DNA of 59,083 nucleotides from a virus. The position numbers and the translations under genes are program-made. Positions 25,534 through 35,500 of this stretch are shown one piece after another. Under the pieces are notes generated by a model. That model saw only the letters and a list, made by a program, of their open reading frames with translations. It did no database searches and was not told the DNA's origin. Within the stretch, counting starts at the first letter, position 1, and each line of letters starts with the position of its first letter. The stretch is from positions 1-59,083 of the IMG/VR virus record IMGVR_UViG_3300042731_000588; one strand, given 5' to 3'.

Positions 25534-27423
25534 ATGCCGAAGAATACACTTAGAGCTACAGGGGGTTTAAATAAAGATGTAGACAAATATCTTTTACCAA
25601 AAGGAGATTACATTGACGCTAACAATATCGTATTAGATACGTCTGCTAGTGGGGGTGCTGGTTCTCTAAAAACAATGGAGGCAATAAAAACAGTAAAGAG
25701 TTTTGCCTCTGGTCTTACCAATCCCGTAGTGAAAGCTGCAGTAGTAGATAATCTAGGGGTGTTGTACATATTAGTAAAAGGAGACACCTATGCTAAGATA
25801 TTCGAATACACAGAGGGAGATACTACTTTTACAGAAAAAGTAAAGTACACGCACGATGTGACTACAGACTTCACCCCAGACCTTAAAAAGGTTGGGGATG
25901 TTTTAGTTTGGAACTATCACGACAACGGAACTCCGTTATCATGGTATACAGAAAGAGATGTGGTTACTATATCAGATATTGCAGACTTAACGCTTATCAA
26001 GAAGCCACCTACATTCAACTTTGTATTTGAAGTTGAAAACGTGGGTGTAGCCCCTACTGACTTATCTCTTAATACAACATCATTCTCAGAATCACTCGCA
26101 TCAGGAGGCACTATAGCTACGGTTACAGCTACAGATACTGCTGGAGAGACTAGTCTATCATTTACATTAGAATCAATATTAGATGCTAATGGTACTGACG
26201 CTTCTTCTAGATTCACGTTAGTAGATTCAAGCACATCAGACACTACAGCGGTGCTTCAGTCAGCAGATACATTTAGTTATAATAATACAGCAGATAGAAG
26301 CTTTACAGCTGTATTTAAGGTAGTAGATTCTAGTAACCTCTCTTATTCAGAGGAGTTTACTTTAACTCTTACTGGAGCTACTCCTACAATATCAGCTTCC
26401 GCATACACTTTATCTATTGATGATGATGAGGCTGTTGGGTTTGATACGGGGATTGATATAACAGCAACCTCTGGAACATCTGACCCTGCTAACACAGAAG
26501 GATTAGTATTTACATCTAGTAACTCACAGTTCGAAGTTGATTCTAATGGAAACCTAGTTACAGCTACAGCTCTTACAGCTGGCTCATATAGTTTGACTAT
26601 CACTGTAACTAACGCTGCTGGAAATACAGCAACGACAAATACAATAGCTGTTACAGTAAATTCTGTAGCACCTCAGAACTCAGCTCCAGTTGCTAATGAC
26701 GTAACGTCTTTTGCTGAGCCAACAGGCACAGAAGTAAATCACAGAGTGAACTTCATTTATAGCGTTACAGATGCAGATGGAGATGACTTAACTTATAGTG
26801 CTACACTTCCTTCAGAGTATGGGGGTAGTATTAGTATAGAAAACTCGGTTGATAGATTACTTTATACTCCACCACAGGATGCGAGTGTAACGAGTATTTC
26901 TGCGAGTAATCCAATAACTTACACTGCAAACGATGGTACTGTTGATTCTAATACAGCTAACATATCAGGTATACTTACGACTCGTCCAATAGTTGTTAGA
27001 GACACTGTAGCTCCTGGTACTTGGACGTGGACTATTAATAAGATGTACTTAGATACTTCTGATACATCAAACCCTACGGGATTGTCGCTAGCCACCTATA
27101 CAGGGGATATTAGTAATAAAAATGTATACGGTAAGAGATTCCCAGTAAACACTGCTGCGAGTGGTTCTACCTATCTTTATATTGTATTTACACTATCTAA
27201 GTTTAGTAGTCAGAGCGATGAAGAAATAAGTATAACTCTAGGTTCGGTAGGTTCTAAAATAACTAATGCATCTATAGTTAGCTCAGGAAGTACTACTTTC
27301 AGTAGCTTTACTATTAGTGCTCAGTTTAAAATCAAATGCCAGTTAAGTACAGTTGTTCAACCTGCATGGAGTGCGGTAGCATTAGATTCATTCATTAACG
27401 TTAACCCTCAATCAAGCTCATAA
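25534..27423 (+). CDS. N-terminal part of a split nozzle-like tail protein with cadherin-like repeats
   Basis: Residues 1-165 resemble the start of crAss-like nozzle/stabilisation proteins (G-G-L-N-K-D-V-D-K-Y-L-L-P-K-G-D-Y-I-D-A-N-N). From about 168 the protein changes to Ser/Thr/Asp-rich beta repeats of cadherin or immunoglobulin type (D-L-S-L-N-T-T-S-F-S-E-S, then similar units to about 470), with a further beta domain at the end. The next gene begins one base after the stop and appears to continue the nozzle protein. The surface-type repeats may help adhesion. Confidence 0.6.
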   Translation: MPKNTLRATGGLNKDVDKYLLPKGDYIDANNIVLDTSASGGAGSLKTMEAIKTVKSFASGLTNPVVKAAVVDNLGVLYILVKGDTYAKIFEYTEGDTTFTEKVKYTHDVTTDFTPDLKKVGDVLVWNYHDNGTPLSWYTERDVVTISDIADLTLIKKPPTFNFVFEVENVGVAPTDLSLNTTSFSESLASGGTIATVTATDTAGETSLSFTLESILDANGTDASSRFTLVDSSTSDTTAVLQSADTFSYNNTADRSFTAVFKVVDSSNLSYSEEFTLTLTGATPTISASAYTLSIDDDEAVGFDTGIDITATSGTSDPANTEGLVFTSSNSQFEVDSNGNLVTATALTAGSYSLTITVTNAAGNTATTNTIAVTVNSVAPQNSAPVANDVTSFAEPTGTEVNHRVNFIYSVTDADGDDLTYSATLPSEYGGSISIENSVDRLLYTPPQDASVTSISASNPITYTANDGTVDSNTANISGILTTRPIVVRDTVAPGTWTWTINKMYLDTSDTSNPTGLSLATYTGDISNKNVYGKRFPVNTAASGSTYLYIVFTLSKFSSQSDEEISITLGSVGSKITNASIVSSGSTTFSSFTISAQFKIKCQLSTVVQPAWSAVALDSFINVNPQSSS

Positions 27424-27424
27424 C

Positions 27425-29941
27425 ATGGCATTAGATAAGGAGATATTTAAGGAAAATGGTATTCAGTTCGTAGGCAGATATGTTTATGATTCTGGAGAAG
27501 TATCTGCTATCGGTCCTATATCTAAAGTTATAGAGGCTAAAGAGTATATCGTTAATAACGCTCACCTTAATAGTCCAGCTAAATATAGAATTACAGTAGG
27601 TTCTTCACACCCAACCTATGCTAAGTATCTAGACATATATGCTAGAGTAGGTAATGAAGGTGTGTTTAGAAGATGTGCTACGCTAGACGTTAGTAAACAA
27701 ACGTTCTTTACTTTTTCAGGAGAATTGTTTGAAGCGTTACCATCAGAAGAGTCAACGAAGTTGTTTGATACTATTCCACTAGAAACTAAAACAATAGAGG
27801 TTGCTAACAACAGAGTCTTTTTAGCTAACAATAAAGACGACTTTGATAACGACCCTCATAATATGTTTATCCAGATTGACGACTCTGACACTCAGCTTAC
27901 AGGGTCTATTCAAACTGATAATCCACAATCTTATCTAAACTATTCAGACCTTTCTTACGCAAGAGTTAGTGGGTATGGAATTAAAGCTTTTACAAATGCA
28001 TCTCAGTATAAGATAGGAATTGCTTTTTATGATGAATACCTAAGAACTAGAGGTGTTGAAGTTTATAAGGATTTTGAGACAGGTAATTTTGATTATCCTA
28101 TAAATCCAAAAGTCACCTTAAAAAGAATGGGTGATACTCCTAGCTGGGCTAAGTACTATCAAGTAGTAATGACTAAGAATCTTACTAAAGATTTCTCATA
28201 CGAAGGATATGCTTCTCATTACTTCTGGAAAATTAAGAACGGTACTGAAGAAGACATGAGATATATTAGAGATACGTATCGAGGAGATATACTGTATTTA
28301 GTCCTTGATATATCTGGTATGATTCAATCTGGATTCACGTATACCTATCAGGCAGGAGATAGAATAAATTTAAATCTATCATCTACTAGCTCTAGTAAGG
28401 TTATTAGAAACATGAAGGTTGTCGGACAATCAGACAATTTTATATATGTAGAATGGACCGCTGGAGAAAGCTTTGAAACTAGTGCTTACGGAGTTACTTA
28501 TGACACCAGAAACTCATTAAATGCAGGAGATGATGTAGAGGTTTGGAGAATGTTCTTTGAAATTTATTCTCCTCGCTCGCTTGAAGACACTCAAATTTTC
28601 TATGAAACTGGTGAGCTTAGAAGTATAGATACAGATTTCCCTTCCTTAAATCAACCAGTGGTTTTTGACATAAACAGTAATCCTATAGAGGGAGATATGA
28701 CGTTTATTAATGTCGCTATGAGAACTTACAGTATCAATAGCACTCACTCTGACGACCATATATTAGCTCAAAACCTTGAGCATAATGTAAAAGTATTGAT
28801 TCGTAAAGTAAACGGAACAACTAGAAATTCTAATTGGGACAGAAATCTCGGTAAAGTATTAGTTGAATATGACAATCAATCAAGAAACCGAAACGAATCT
28901 AAAATAAAATATGGAGGTAAATATATCCAGGGGACAAACATTAACCCCATTTCGTCATTCTCGTTTGTTCAAGAAGCTGAAGTGCCGTATGAGAACGGAG
29001 CAATCACATCGCTTAAGAGAGCAAGTAAAGTCGAGTCGGACGGGGATATAATGCTTGCAATATGCGAGCGAGAAACAGCCTCGCTTTATATTGGTGAAGC
29101 AGTTCTTTCTGGAACAACAGGAGACGGATTTGTTTCTAGTATTCAAAGCGTCATTGGTACAGTAAGAAATCTAAAAGGCGGATTTGGCTCAAGCCATAGA
29201 CGCTCTATAGTCCAGTACGCAGGTAACATATACTTCTGGGATAACAACAAGAAGAAGGTAATGCGATACGGAGCAGACGGACTAACTCCTATATCAGACT
29301 ACTTTATGAAGTCATACTTCTTAGATAAGTCAGGGGATTGTCTAGGATTCTACGACCCATACTACGACACTTACCATATACAGTTTGACTCAGATACTAA
29401 GTCTGTAGGTTTCCATGAAGGACGTAACAGATGGATATCATTCTACGATATCACATCTCAAGCAGCAGAAACCAGAGAAGAGAATATGCTACTATTTAAG
29501 ACTTCGGGTAGCAATGTAGAATACTACGAGTCATTACAATCAGATTACACAGAGTTCTTTGGAACAGAGAAAGACGCAGACATTACTTACGTGATGAACA
29601 CACAACTGCCAGAAGTTCTGAAGAACATCAAGATATATACGAACATGGATATCTATGACTATAATAACGCTAACGATGTTAAGTCGGAGCTTATTAGAGT
29701 GGATATCGATAACGAGAACGGACAAAGCACTGAGCTGGTAGAAGCAAACTACTTTGCAGAGGAGCGAGTTCTTTACTCGCATATTTTAAGAGACTCAGGT
29801 TCTACTGGGGGATTGGTTTCAGGAGACCACGTTACAGGTTCTATAACAGATGTCAAGCTAACACTAAGAAACAATGACATACAAACTAGACTGAACAACG
29901 TCATCATTGAAACTGACCTATCCTCTGGACACCTCTCTTAA
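27425..29941 (+). CDS. Nozzle/stabilisation-like tail protein (main part)
   Basis: The 838-residue protein begins with features of the middle of crAss-like nozzle proteins (Q-F-V-G-R-Y-V-Y-D-S-G-E-V-S-A-I-G-P). It has the typical Y-T-Y-Q-A-G-D-R-I-N segment near residue 300 and a beta-propeller-like C-terminal region with repeated Y-D-P-Y-Y-D-T-Y. It would form the end of the short tail together with product 25534. It is followed by a 77-bp gap holding an inverted repeat. Confidence 0.65.
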   Translation: MALDKEIFKENGIQFVGRYVYDSGEVSAIGPISKVIEAKEYIVNNAHLNSPAKYRITVGSSHPTYAKYLDIYARVGNEGVFRRCATLDVSKQTFFTFSGELFEALPSEESTKLFDTIPLETKTIEVANNRVFLANNKDDFDNDPHNMFIQIDDSDTQLTGSIQTDNPQSYLNYSDLSYARVSGYGIKAFTNASQYKIGIAFYDEYLRTRGVEVYKDFETGNFDYPINPKVTLKRMGDTPSWAKYYQVVMTKNLTKDFSYEGYASHYFWKIKNGTEEDMRYIRDTYRGDILYLVLDISGMIQSGFTYTYQAGDRINLNLSSTSSSKVIRNMKVVGQSDNFIYVEWTAGESFETSAYGVTYDTRNSLNAGDDVEVWRMFFEIYSPRSLEDTQIFYETGELRSIDTDFPSLNQPVVFDINSNPIEGDMTFINVAMRTYSINSTHSDDHILAQNLEHNVKVLIRKVNGTTRNSNWDRNLGKVLVEYDNQSRNRNESKIKYGGKYIQGTNINPISSFSFVQEAEVPYENGAITSLKRASKVESDGDIMLAICERETASLYIGEAVLSGTTGDGFVSSIQSVIGTVRNLKGGFGSSHRRSIVQYAGNIYFWDNNKKKVMRYGADGLTPISDYFMKSYFLDKSGDCLGFYDPYYDTYHIQFDSDTKSVGFHEGRNRWISFYDITSQAAETREENMLLFKTSGSNVEYYESLQSDYTEFFGTEKDADITYVMNTQLPEVLKNIKIYTNMDIYDYNNANDVKSELIRVDIDNENGQSTELVEANYFAEERVLYSHILRDSGSTGGLVSGDHVTGSITDVKLTLRNNDIQTRLNNVIIETDLSSGHLS

Positions 29942-29974
29942 CAAATAAATCGTATAAATTTGTAAGGAACCATA

Positions 29975-30000
29975 GATATTTAGTAACTTATACTAATATC
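29975..30000. repeat. AT-rich inverted repeat upstream of the ejection-protein genes
   Basis: GATATTTAGTA (29975-29985) and TACTAATATC (29991-30000) pair with one bulged T and a 5-nt loop. They lie in the 77-bp gap before gene 30019. Just upstream, TAAATTTG (about 29955-29962) matches the -7 consensus TAnnTTTG, but there is no clear -33 TTG. The repeat may be an operator or a weak transcript end. Confidence 0.35.
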
Positions 30001-30018
30001 TTGTAATATCATAAAACT

Positions 30019-31077
30019 ATGGCAATACCCTTAGCTTTACTTGGCGGAGCAGTTGGTGCGATAGGAAGTATGTTCTCAGCAGGTAAGAAGCGTAAAGCTT
30101 TGAAACAGCAACAGAGAGCATTAGCTTCTCAACGTGCTTCAGCTATGGCTGAGCAACGAAGAATACAAGAACAATTTCAGCAAGGCATATCAGGAGTACG
30201 TTCAGACCTAGAAGGTTTACGTGTACTTGGAGAAGGAGACTTAGCTCAATTAGAGTTTGGTGCAGCTCGAGGAATGTATGGTGGATTAGCTGGAGAAGCG
30301 AGAGAACAACAATCAGCCCTACTCGCAGCAGCCCAGGAATACGGTGCAGGACTTACAGGAACAGCACAAGATATATCAGCTAGAGAAATGGGCAGAGCAG
30401 AAACCAGAGCTGCATTAGCAGCGGATGGTAGAGTTGCGGGTGAAGAACTCGCACGTGATGCTGCTCGTCAAGCAACAGCAGAAGCTATTGCTCAACAACG
30501 TAGGGTTGGTGGTGGTAGCTCAGCATTACTATCTGCAATCAGTCAAGCACAAGGACAAGAGATGGCAGCTCAGAGACAACTATCTCAACAGTTCGGAGGA
30601 GTTAGAGAGCAGAGAGCTATGCAAGCACAGAGAGGATTAATGATGGCTGAACAAGCTGCAGGAGCTAGAGAGCTTAGTGCACTACAAGCAGGTGGTCAAG
30701 CTGTATTACAAGCAGGACAATTAGGAGGACAACAAGTATTGTCCGCATTAGGTGCTCAGGCTGGTGCTGAAGGACAATTTACAGAAGCTGAGGTTCAAGC
30801 TCAGAGAGCAGCCCAAATGGCTTCATACGAAAGCGAGCGAGACAGAGCATTACGACTCGCAGACTTAGGTCTTACAGAAGCTGGTCAGTTAGCTCAGTTC
30901 CAATTAGGAGCACAGCAACTAGGATTAGATTTCCAATCTCAACAGAATCAAGCACAACTAGCTAGACAATCTACAAGTATTCTAGGTGCAGGTCTAGGTG
31001 CTATAGGCGGGGGATTGATGGCAGCAGGACAATTCGGTCAAAACCAGTTAACCACAAAAGATTTATTCGGAGGATAA
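30019..31077 (+). CDS. Internal virion (DNA ejection) protein, Ala/Gln-rich
   Basis: The 352-residue protein starts with a hydrophobic Gly-rich segment (residues about 3-21, A-L-L-G-G-A-V-G-A-I-G) and continues as a long Ala/Gln/Arg/Glu-rich helical region. A second Gly-rich hydrophobic patch lies near 320-340. This matches small ejection proteins of podoviruses, which leave the head with the DNA and help cross the envelope. The two larger ejection proteins follow directly. Confidence 0.65.
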   Translation: MAIPLALLGGAVGAIGSMFSAGKKRKALKQQQRALASQRASAMAEQRRIQEQFQQGISGVRSDLEGLRVLGEGDLAQLEFGAARGMYGGLAGEAREQQSALLAAAQEYGAGLTGTAQDISAREMGRAETRAALAADGRVAGEELARDAARQATAEAIAQQRRVGGGSSALLSAISQAQGQEMAAQRQLSQQFGGVREQRAMQAQRGLMMAEQAAGARELSALQAGGQAVLQAGQLGGQQVLSALGAQAGAEGQFTEAEVQAQRAAQMASYESERDRALRLADLGLTEAGQLAQFQLGAQQLGLDFQSQQNQAQLARQSTSILGAGLGAIGGGLMAAGQFGQNQLTTKDLFGG

Positions 31078-31078
31078 G

Positions 31079-32557
31079 ATGGCTGTTAGATATCAATCAC
31101 AAATAGACTACGGTCAAGTAGGTAGAAGTATAGAACAAGACTTACAGAGAGCACAGCAATTTGTTGTAGCTGGAGTTGAGACCTATATGGATAAGAGACT
31201 TCAAGAACAGAAGTTTGCTAACACCGTATTAGAAAATATTGAGTCACTTAAAGAAGAAGGTGACTTAGCTCATCAAGGAGTTATTGCTGGAAAAGTAGAC
31301 GAGTTATACAACAAGGCTAAAGAAAGCATTTACAAATACCGCACTACAAAGAAGGGTAAAGTAAAGTTTGATGGATTCGATTTTGACCCAGAGACTTTAA
31401 GAGAGATTAAGAACCAGGCAAGAAACATTAAGAATGCTGCTCTACGAAGCGAGCAACTTAGAGGTGCTTACGACCAAGGTCTTAAAATTATAGCTACTGA
31501 CCCAACAGTAATTAATAAGACTCAAGCTATTGACCAGTTAACTAACGCATTTAAAAATCCAGAGATTCTTTTCAAGGGTGACAGCATCAATGCTGACAAC
31601 CCTTCTATTCTTTTTAATAGAATCGTAGAGAATAACGTAGATGTTAGAAGTGCCGTTACAGCTACTGCAGGTCAATTAGCAGGAGGTAGAACAACTGATG
31701 TAGGTTATACTACAGCTGATGGTAAATCAGAAGTTATCCAGTACAACGTGGATTACTACACTCCACAGTTTGATAAATCTGGAAAGGTTACAGGATTCAC
31801 TGCTAACGATGAAGCACTTGACAGATTAGCTCAGCAAGTATATGCCTCAAGGGAGGGGATTGCAGGAAGAACTACTTTACCAGAAGTAAGAAAGGAAATA
31901 GAAAATATGCTAAGTCCTTTAAGCAAGCTTAGAATGGTAGAGCAGAAGATGGAACTTCCTAAACCTACTGAAGCAGATACTAAGAGACTATTAGAAGCTA
32001 ACAGATATCAAGACACCGTGCAAGCATTCCAGGGCGTAGGAAGCGTTATAAACAAGGGAGAGTACCCAAGTGCACAAGACTACGCTCGCATCAGTAGAAG
32101 TGCTGGTAAAGAAGCTCTGAAGAACGTAGAGTTTGTTAATCTTCCTGATATCAAACAAGAGTACGAGCAAGGCTCAGAGAATATTCTTGAGGTATTAAGA
32201 GAGATGGATAACAAAGAAGTTAATAAACTAATTACTCAATACGAAGAGTCTGGTGAAACCGCTCAAGTAACTACAGGACTTGAAACGCTTATTGAAGGAG
32301 CTAGAGATATACTAGGTAAGAAATCAAATTACGAAGATGACTTCGCTAGTATTGACGATGCTTACTCAGCTATACAGCCACTACAACAATATGTAACTAA
32401 GGACTTTGGAATCCTTGTTAAGGATAAGCGAGGCAAGGATACTAAACGTATTTTTGTTGAGAGCTCAGATGACCTAACCGCATTTAGCTCAACGGTATTT
32501 GATGTACCACTAACATTCTCGACTGAAGGTCAAAAACAAACTATACCTGGTTTCTAA
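31079..32557 (+). CDS. Internal virion or cargo protein
   Basis: A 492-residue helical, charged protein starting one base after the preceding gene stops and ending just before the 3011-residue protein. No known domain is visible. The gene trio order (small Ala/Gln-rich, medium helical, giant) matches the ejection or cargo proteins of podoviruses, so a place inside the head is likely. Confidence 0.55.
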   Translation: MAVRYQSQIDYGQVGRSIEQDLQRAQQFVVAGVETYMDKRLQEQKFANTVLENIESLKEEGDLAHQGVIAGKVDELYNKAKESIYKYRTTKKGKVKFDGFDFDPETLREIKNQARNIKNAALRSEQLRGAYDQGLKIIATDPTVINKTQAIDQLTNAFKNPEILFKGDSINADNPSILFNRIVENNVDVRSAVTATAGQLAGGRTTDVGYTTADGKSEVIQYNVDYYTPQFDKSGKVTGFTANDEALDRLAQQVYASREGIAGRTTLPEVRKEIENMLSPLSKLRMVEQKMELPKPTEADTKRLLEANRYQDTVQAFQGVGSVINKGEYPSAQDYARISRSAGKEALKNVEFVNLPDIKQEYEQGSENILEVLREMDNKEVNKLITQYEESGETAQVTTGLETLIEGARDILGKKSNYEDDFASIDDAYSAIQPLQQYVTKDFGILVKDKRGKDTKRIFVESSDDLTAFSSTVFDVPLTFSTEGQKQTIPGF

Positions 32558-32559
32558 TT

Positions 32560-35500
32560 ATGGATAGACTAGAATCACTATACGGAGCCCTAAGTGCTAA
32601 ATACGACTTAGGTTCATTTGACGAATTTAAAACTAAACTAGAAGACCCTGAAAAGAGAAAGGCTCTATACGAGTTTGCGTCTAATGATTTCGAGCTTGGT
32701 GATTTCGATTCATTCTCCCTTAAGATAGAGGATTCTTTTAAAAAAAAAGAAGATGGGGAATCGTTATCGCAGGAAGATACTTCGGTTGGTGACGACCTTA
32801 TGGGCTTCTATGAGAAGTCCTCTGCAGATGCTTTCAAAGACTACAGAAAGAAAACGATTGACAAGTACTCTGAAGTAATAAAGAAAGACCCAACGTTCTC
32901 TGCTATTGCAGACAATATAAATGCTAGTTTAAAAAGAAGATACAATAGACTAGTAGATTCTTACCTATACAATCCTTCGTTTGATAGAAACAATCCCGAA
33001 GCTATTGCTCAAGCTAATAAAGAAATTGAGCAACAGTTTAAGGAGATGCGTAAAAACGCATTCAACGAAAACGAAGAATACAAAGCCTTACTAGATAAGT
33101 ATGATGCTGAACTCAAGGATGTAATCACTAGTGAGTATCAAGCTAGACTGAGAGATGAAGGCAGAGATATAGCGGATGTTCAAAAAGAAGCCTCCTTAAA
33201 ATCGATGTCATCTACCATTCATCCATTTATGGGGATACTATCTTCAACAGCAAAAGGAGAAGGTATAATATCTGCATTTGGAGATGCTATAGTATATAAG
33301 ATACCTCAAGCATTTCAAGCTTACGACTTAGCAGATGATTCTCAACGTTACAATAAGCTTTCTAACTCACTAAAAGAGTTAGAAGATATGGATGCTAATC
33401 AACCTGTATATCTTTCTGAGAAAGGTAACTATATGAAAGTTACTCAGAAGGAGGGGATTGACATACCTCAAGAATCTAACTTTGGAACATTAATGACTGC
33501 ATCAGAAGCAGCGAGTGTTGTTAGAGATATGTCTGATGTTAAACTTAAAGAAATATCTCCAAAGCTAGAATCAGCACTAGAACTTAATGAGTTTGTAAAT
33601 AGAATCAGTCAGACTAAAGGTCTTACAGAGGATATGAGTTTTGGTAATATTATGAGAAATATTGCCGAGCAAGTTCCTAATATGGCGGTTGCTGTAGTAG
33701 CACCAGTTATCGGAACAACAATCCTTGAAGCTGGAAATACTTACATAGAACAAATCATTGAGATAGCTAGACAAGAAAAAGGAGACGATTACACAACTCA
33801 AGATGTTCTAGATATTGTGGAGCGAGGTGATGACGGTGCAGCACTCTCACAATCTTCTGGTGTAATATCAGGAGGGTTAGATGTTATTGGTCTTGCAGGT
33901 ATTACCTCTGTTATTTTAACTCCAGTCAAAAGCCTTGGTAAGCAAATTCTGAAACAAGGAATCAAAGAGGGAATCAAGAAGATAGGTAAAACTAAAGCAG
34001 CTGAAATTGGTTTAGGTATTGCTAAGTCTGGATTCTGGGAAGGAGTTACTGAAGGATTACAGGGTGCTAATATGCAGTTCTCTAAAATAGAAACTGTAGA
34101 GCGAGCAACTGGAACTCGCTTAGACTTCGATTGGAAACCTGTGATGGAAGAAGCCTTGATGGGTGGAATTATGGGTGGTGTATTTGGTGGAGTGGGCACT
34201 ACATTTAATGTGCTTACTGACAATAATACTACGGGGTTGCCAGAAGATGACATAACCCTAGCTGCAGTATCAGAAGATAAAACATACTTTGACGGCAGTG
34301 AAGCAATTACTAGAAAACAAGCAACTCAAAGAGTAAAGAGAGCCACTACTTTAAAAGAGCTAGAGAAAGTGCGAGTAAAAAATGATGAAGCACTTACCGC
34401 TCAGATAGAAGCTAAGCGAGCTGAGTTAGAAGCAGCAGCTCCAGAAGTAACTGTAGAAACAGAAGCTCAGGTAGCTCCAGAAGCTATCATAGAAACTGAA
34501 GATACTTTTACACATCAGACAAGAAGTGAGGAGGCTATCCGTAATTGGGCTAACTCAGGTCAGTTAGTAGGTAAGAATGAAGATATAGCTACATTTGATG
34601 AGAGAGTTCCTAAGACTCTTACTGAGAAAGCTGATAAGCAAGGATTCAATAGACAATCCCCTAACTTCCAAAGAGGTGGATTGTATTCTGGAAAAGTTAA
34701 TGAAGGGGTTAAGTTTGTTATAACAGCAAAGGGAGATGAAAACTTTATACCTAGCAGACAATTCTTAAACGTTGAGAGCTTTGAACAATCCGAGGGGATT
34801 GGAACACTAAAACCAGACAGTAGAAATATAGACAACTTTGACCTTTACAAGGTTAATGAAGACGGGACACTTACTAAGCAGGAATGGTCTCAATACAAAA
34901 CAACAGAGGAAGCAGCTCCTGAAGTTGCTCCAGAGGTAGCTCCAGAAGTAATGACTGCGGAGGATAAGCCCGTAGAAAAAGCTAAGCCAACTAAGACTCC
35001 AGAGATGGAGGAGTTAGAAAGCGAGATAGCTCAGATAGAATCAGATATCGAAACCTACGAGATTGAAGTAGAGAATACTCAAGAGGAGATTGATATAGAG
35101 AAGGGTAACCTGAAAGAAGCGATAGCAGATATTGATGCGAGAATCAAAGAGGTGCGAGCGAGTAAGAAAACTGCAGCAGCTAAGCGAGATGCAATCGAAG
35201 AACTAAAAGCTGAGAAGCAAGACATCAAAGATGATAATGCTTCTCTAATACAAGGTTATAAAGAAGACATCAAGAACGCTAAGCGTGAAGCTAAGAAAGC
35301 AGCTAACCGAGCTAAGAGGCTATCTACTAAGCTAGAAGGACTAGCACCAGTTCAACCAACAGCTGAACCTGTAGCTGAATCAACTAAGAAAGTAGTAGGT
35401 ACTATAGAGGTAGAAGAAGATGAGGTAGCTTACAGTCCAATCAAACAAACCTTAGTAAATGAAATACAAGCTTTAGATAATCAACTCAAAGCTAAGTTTA

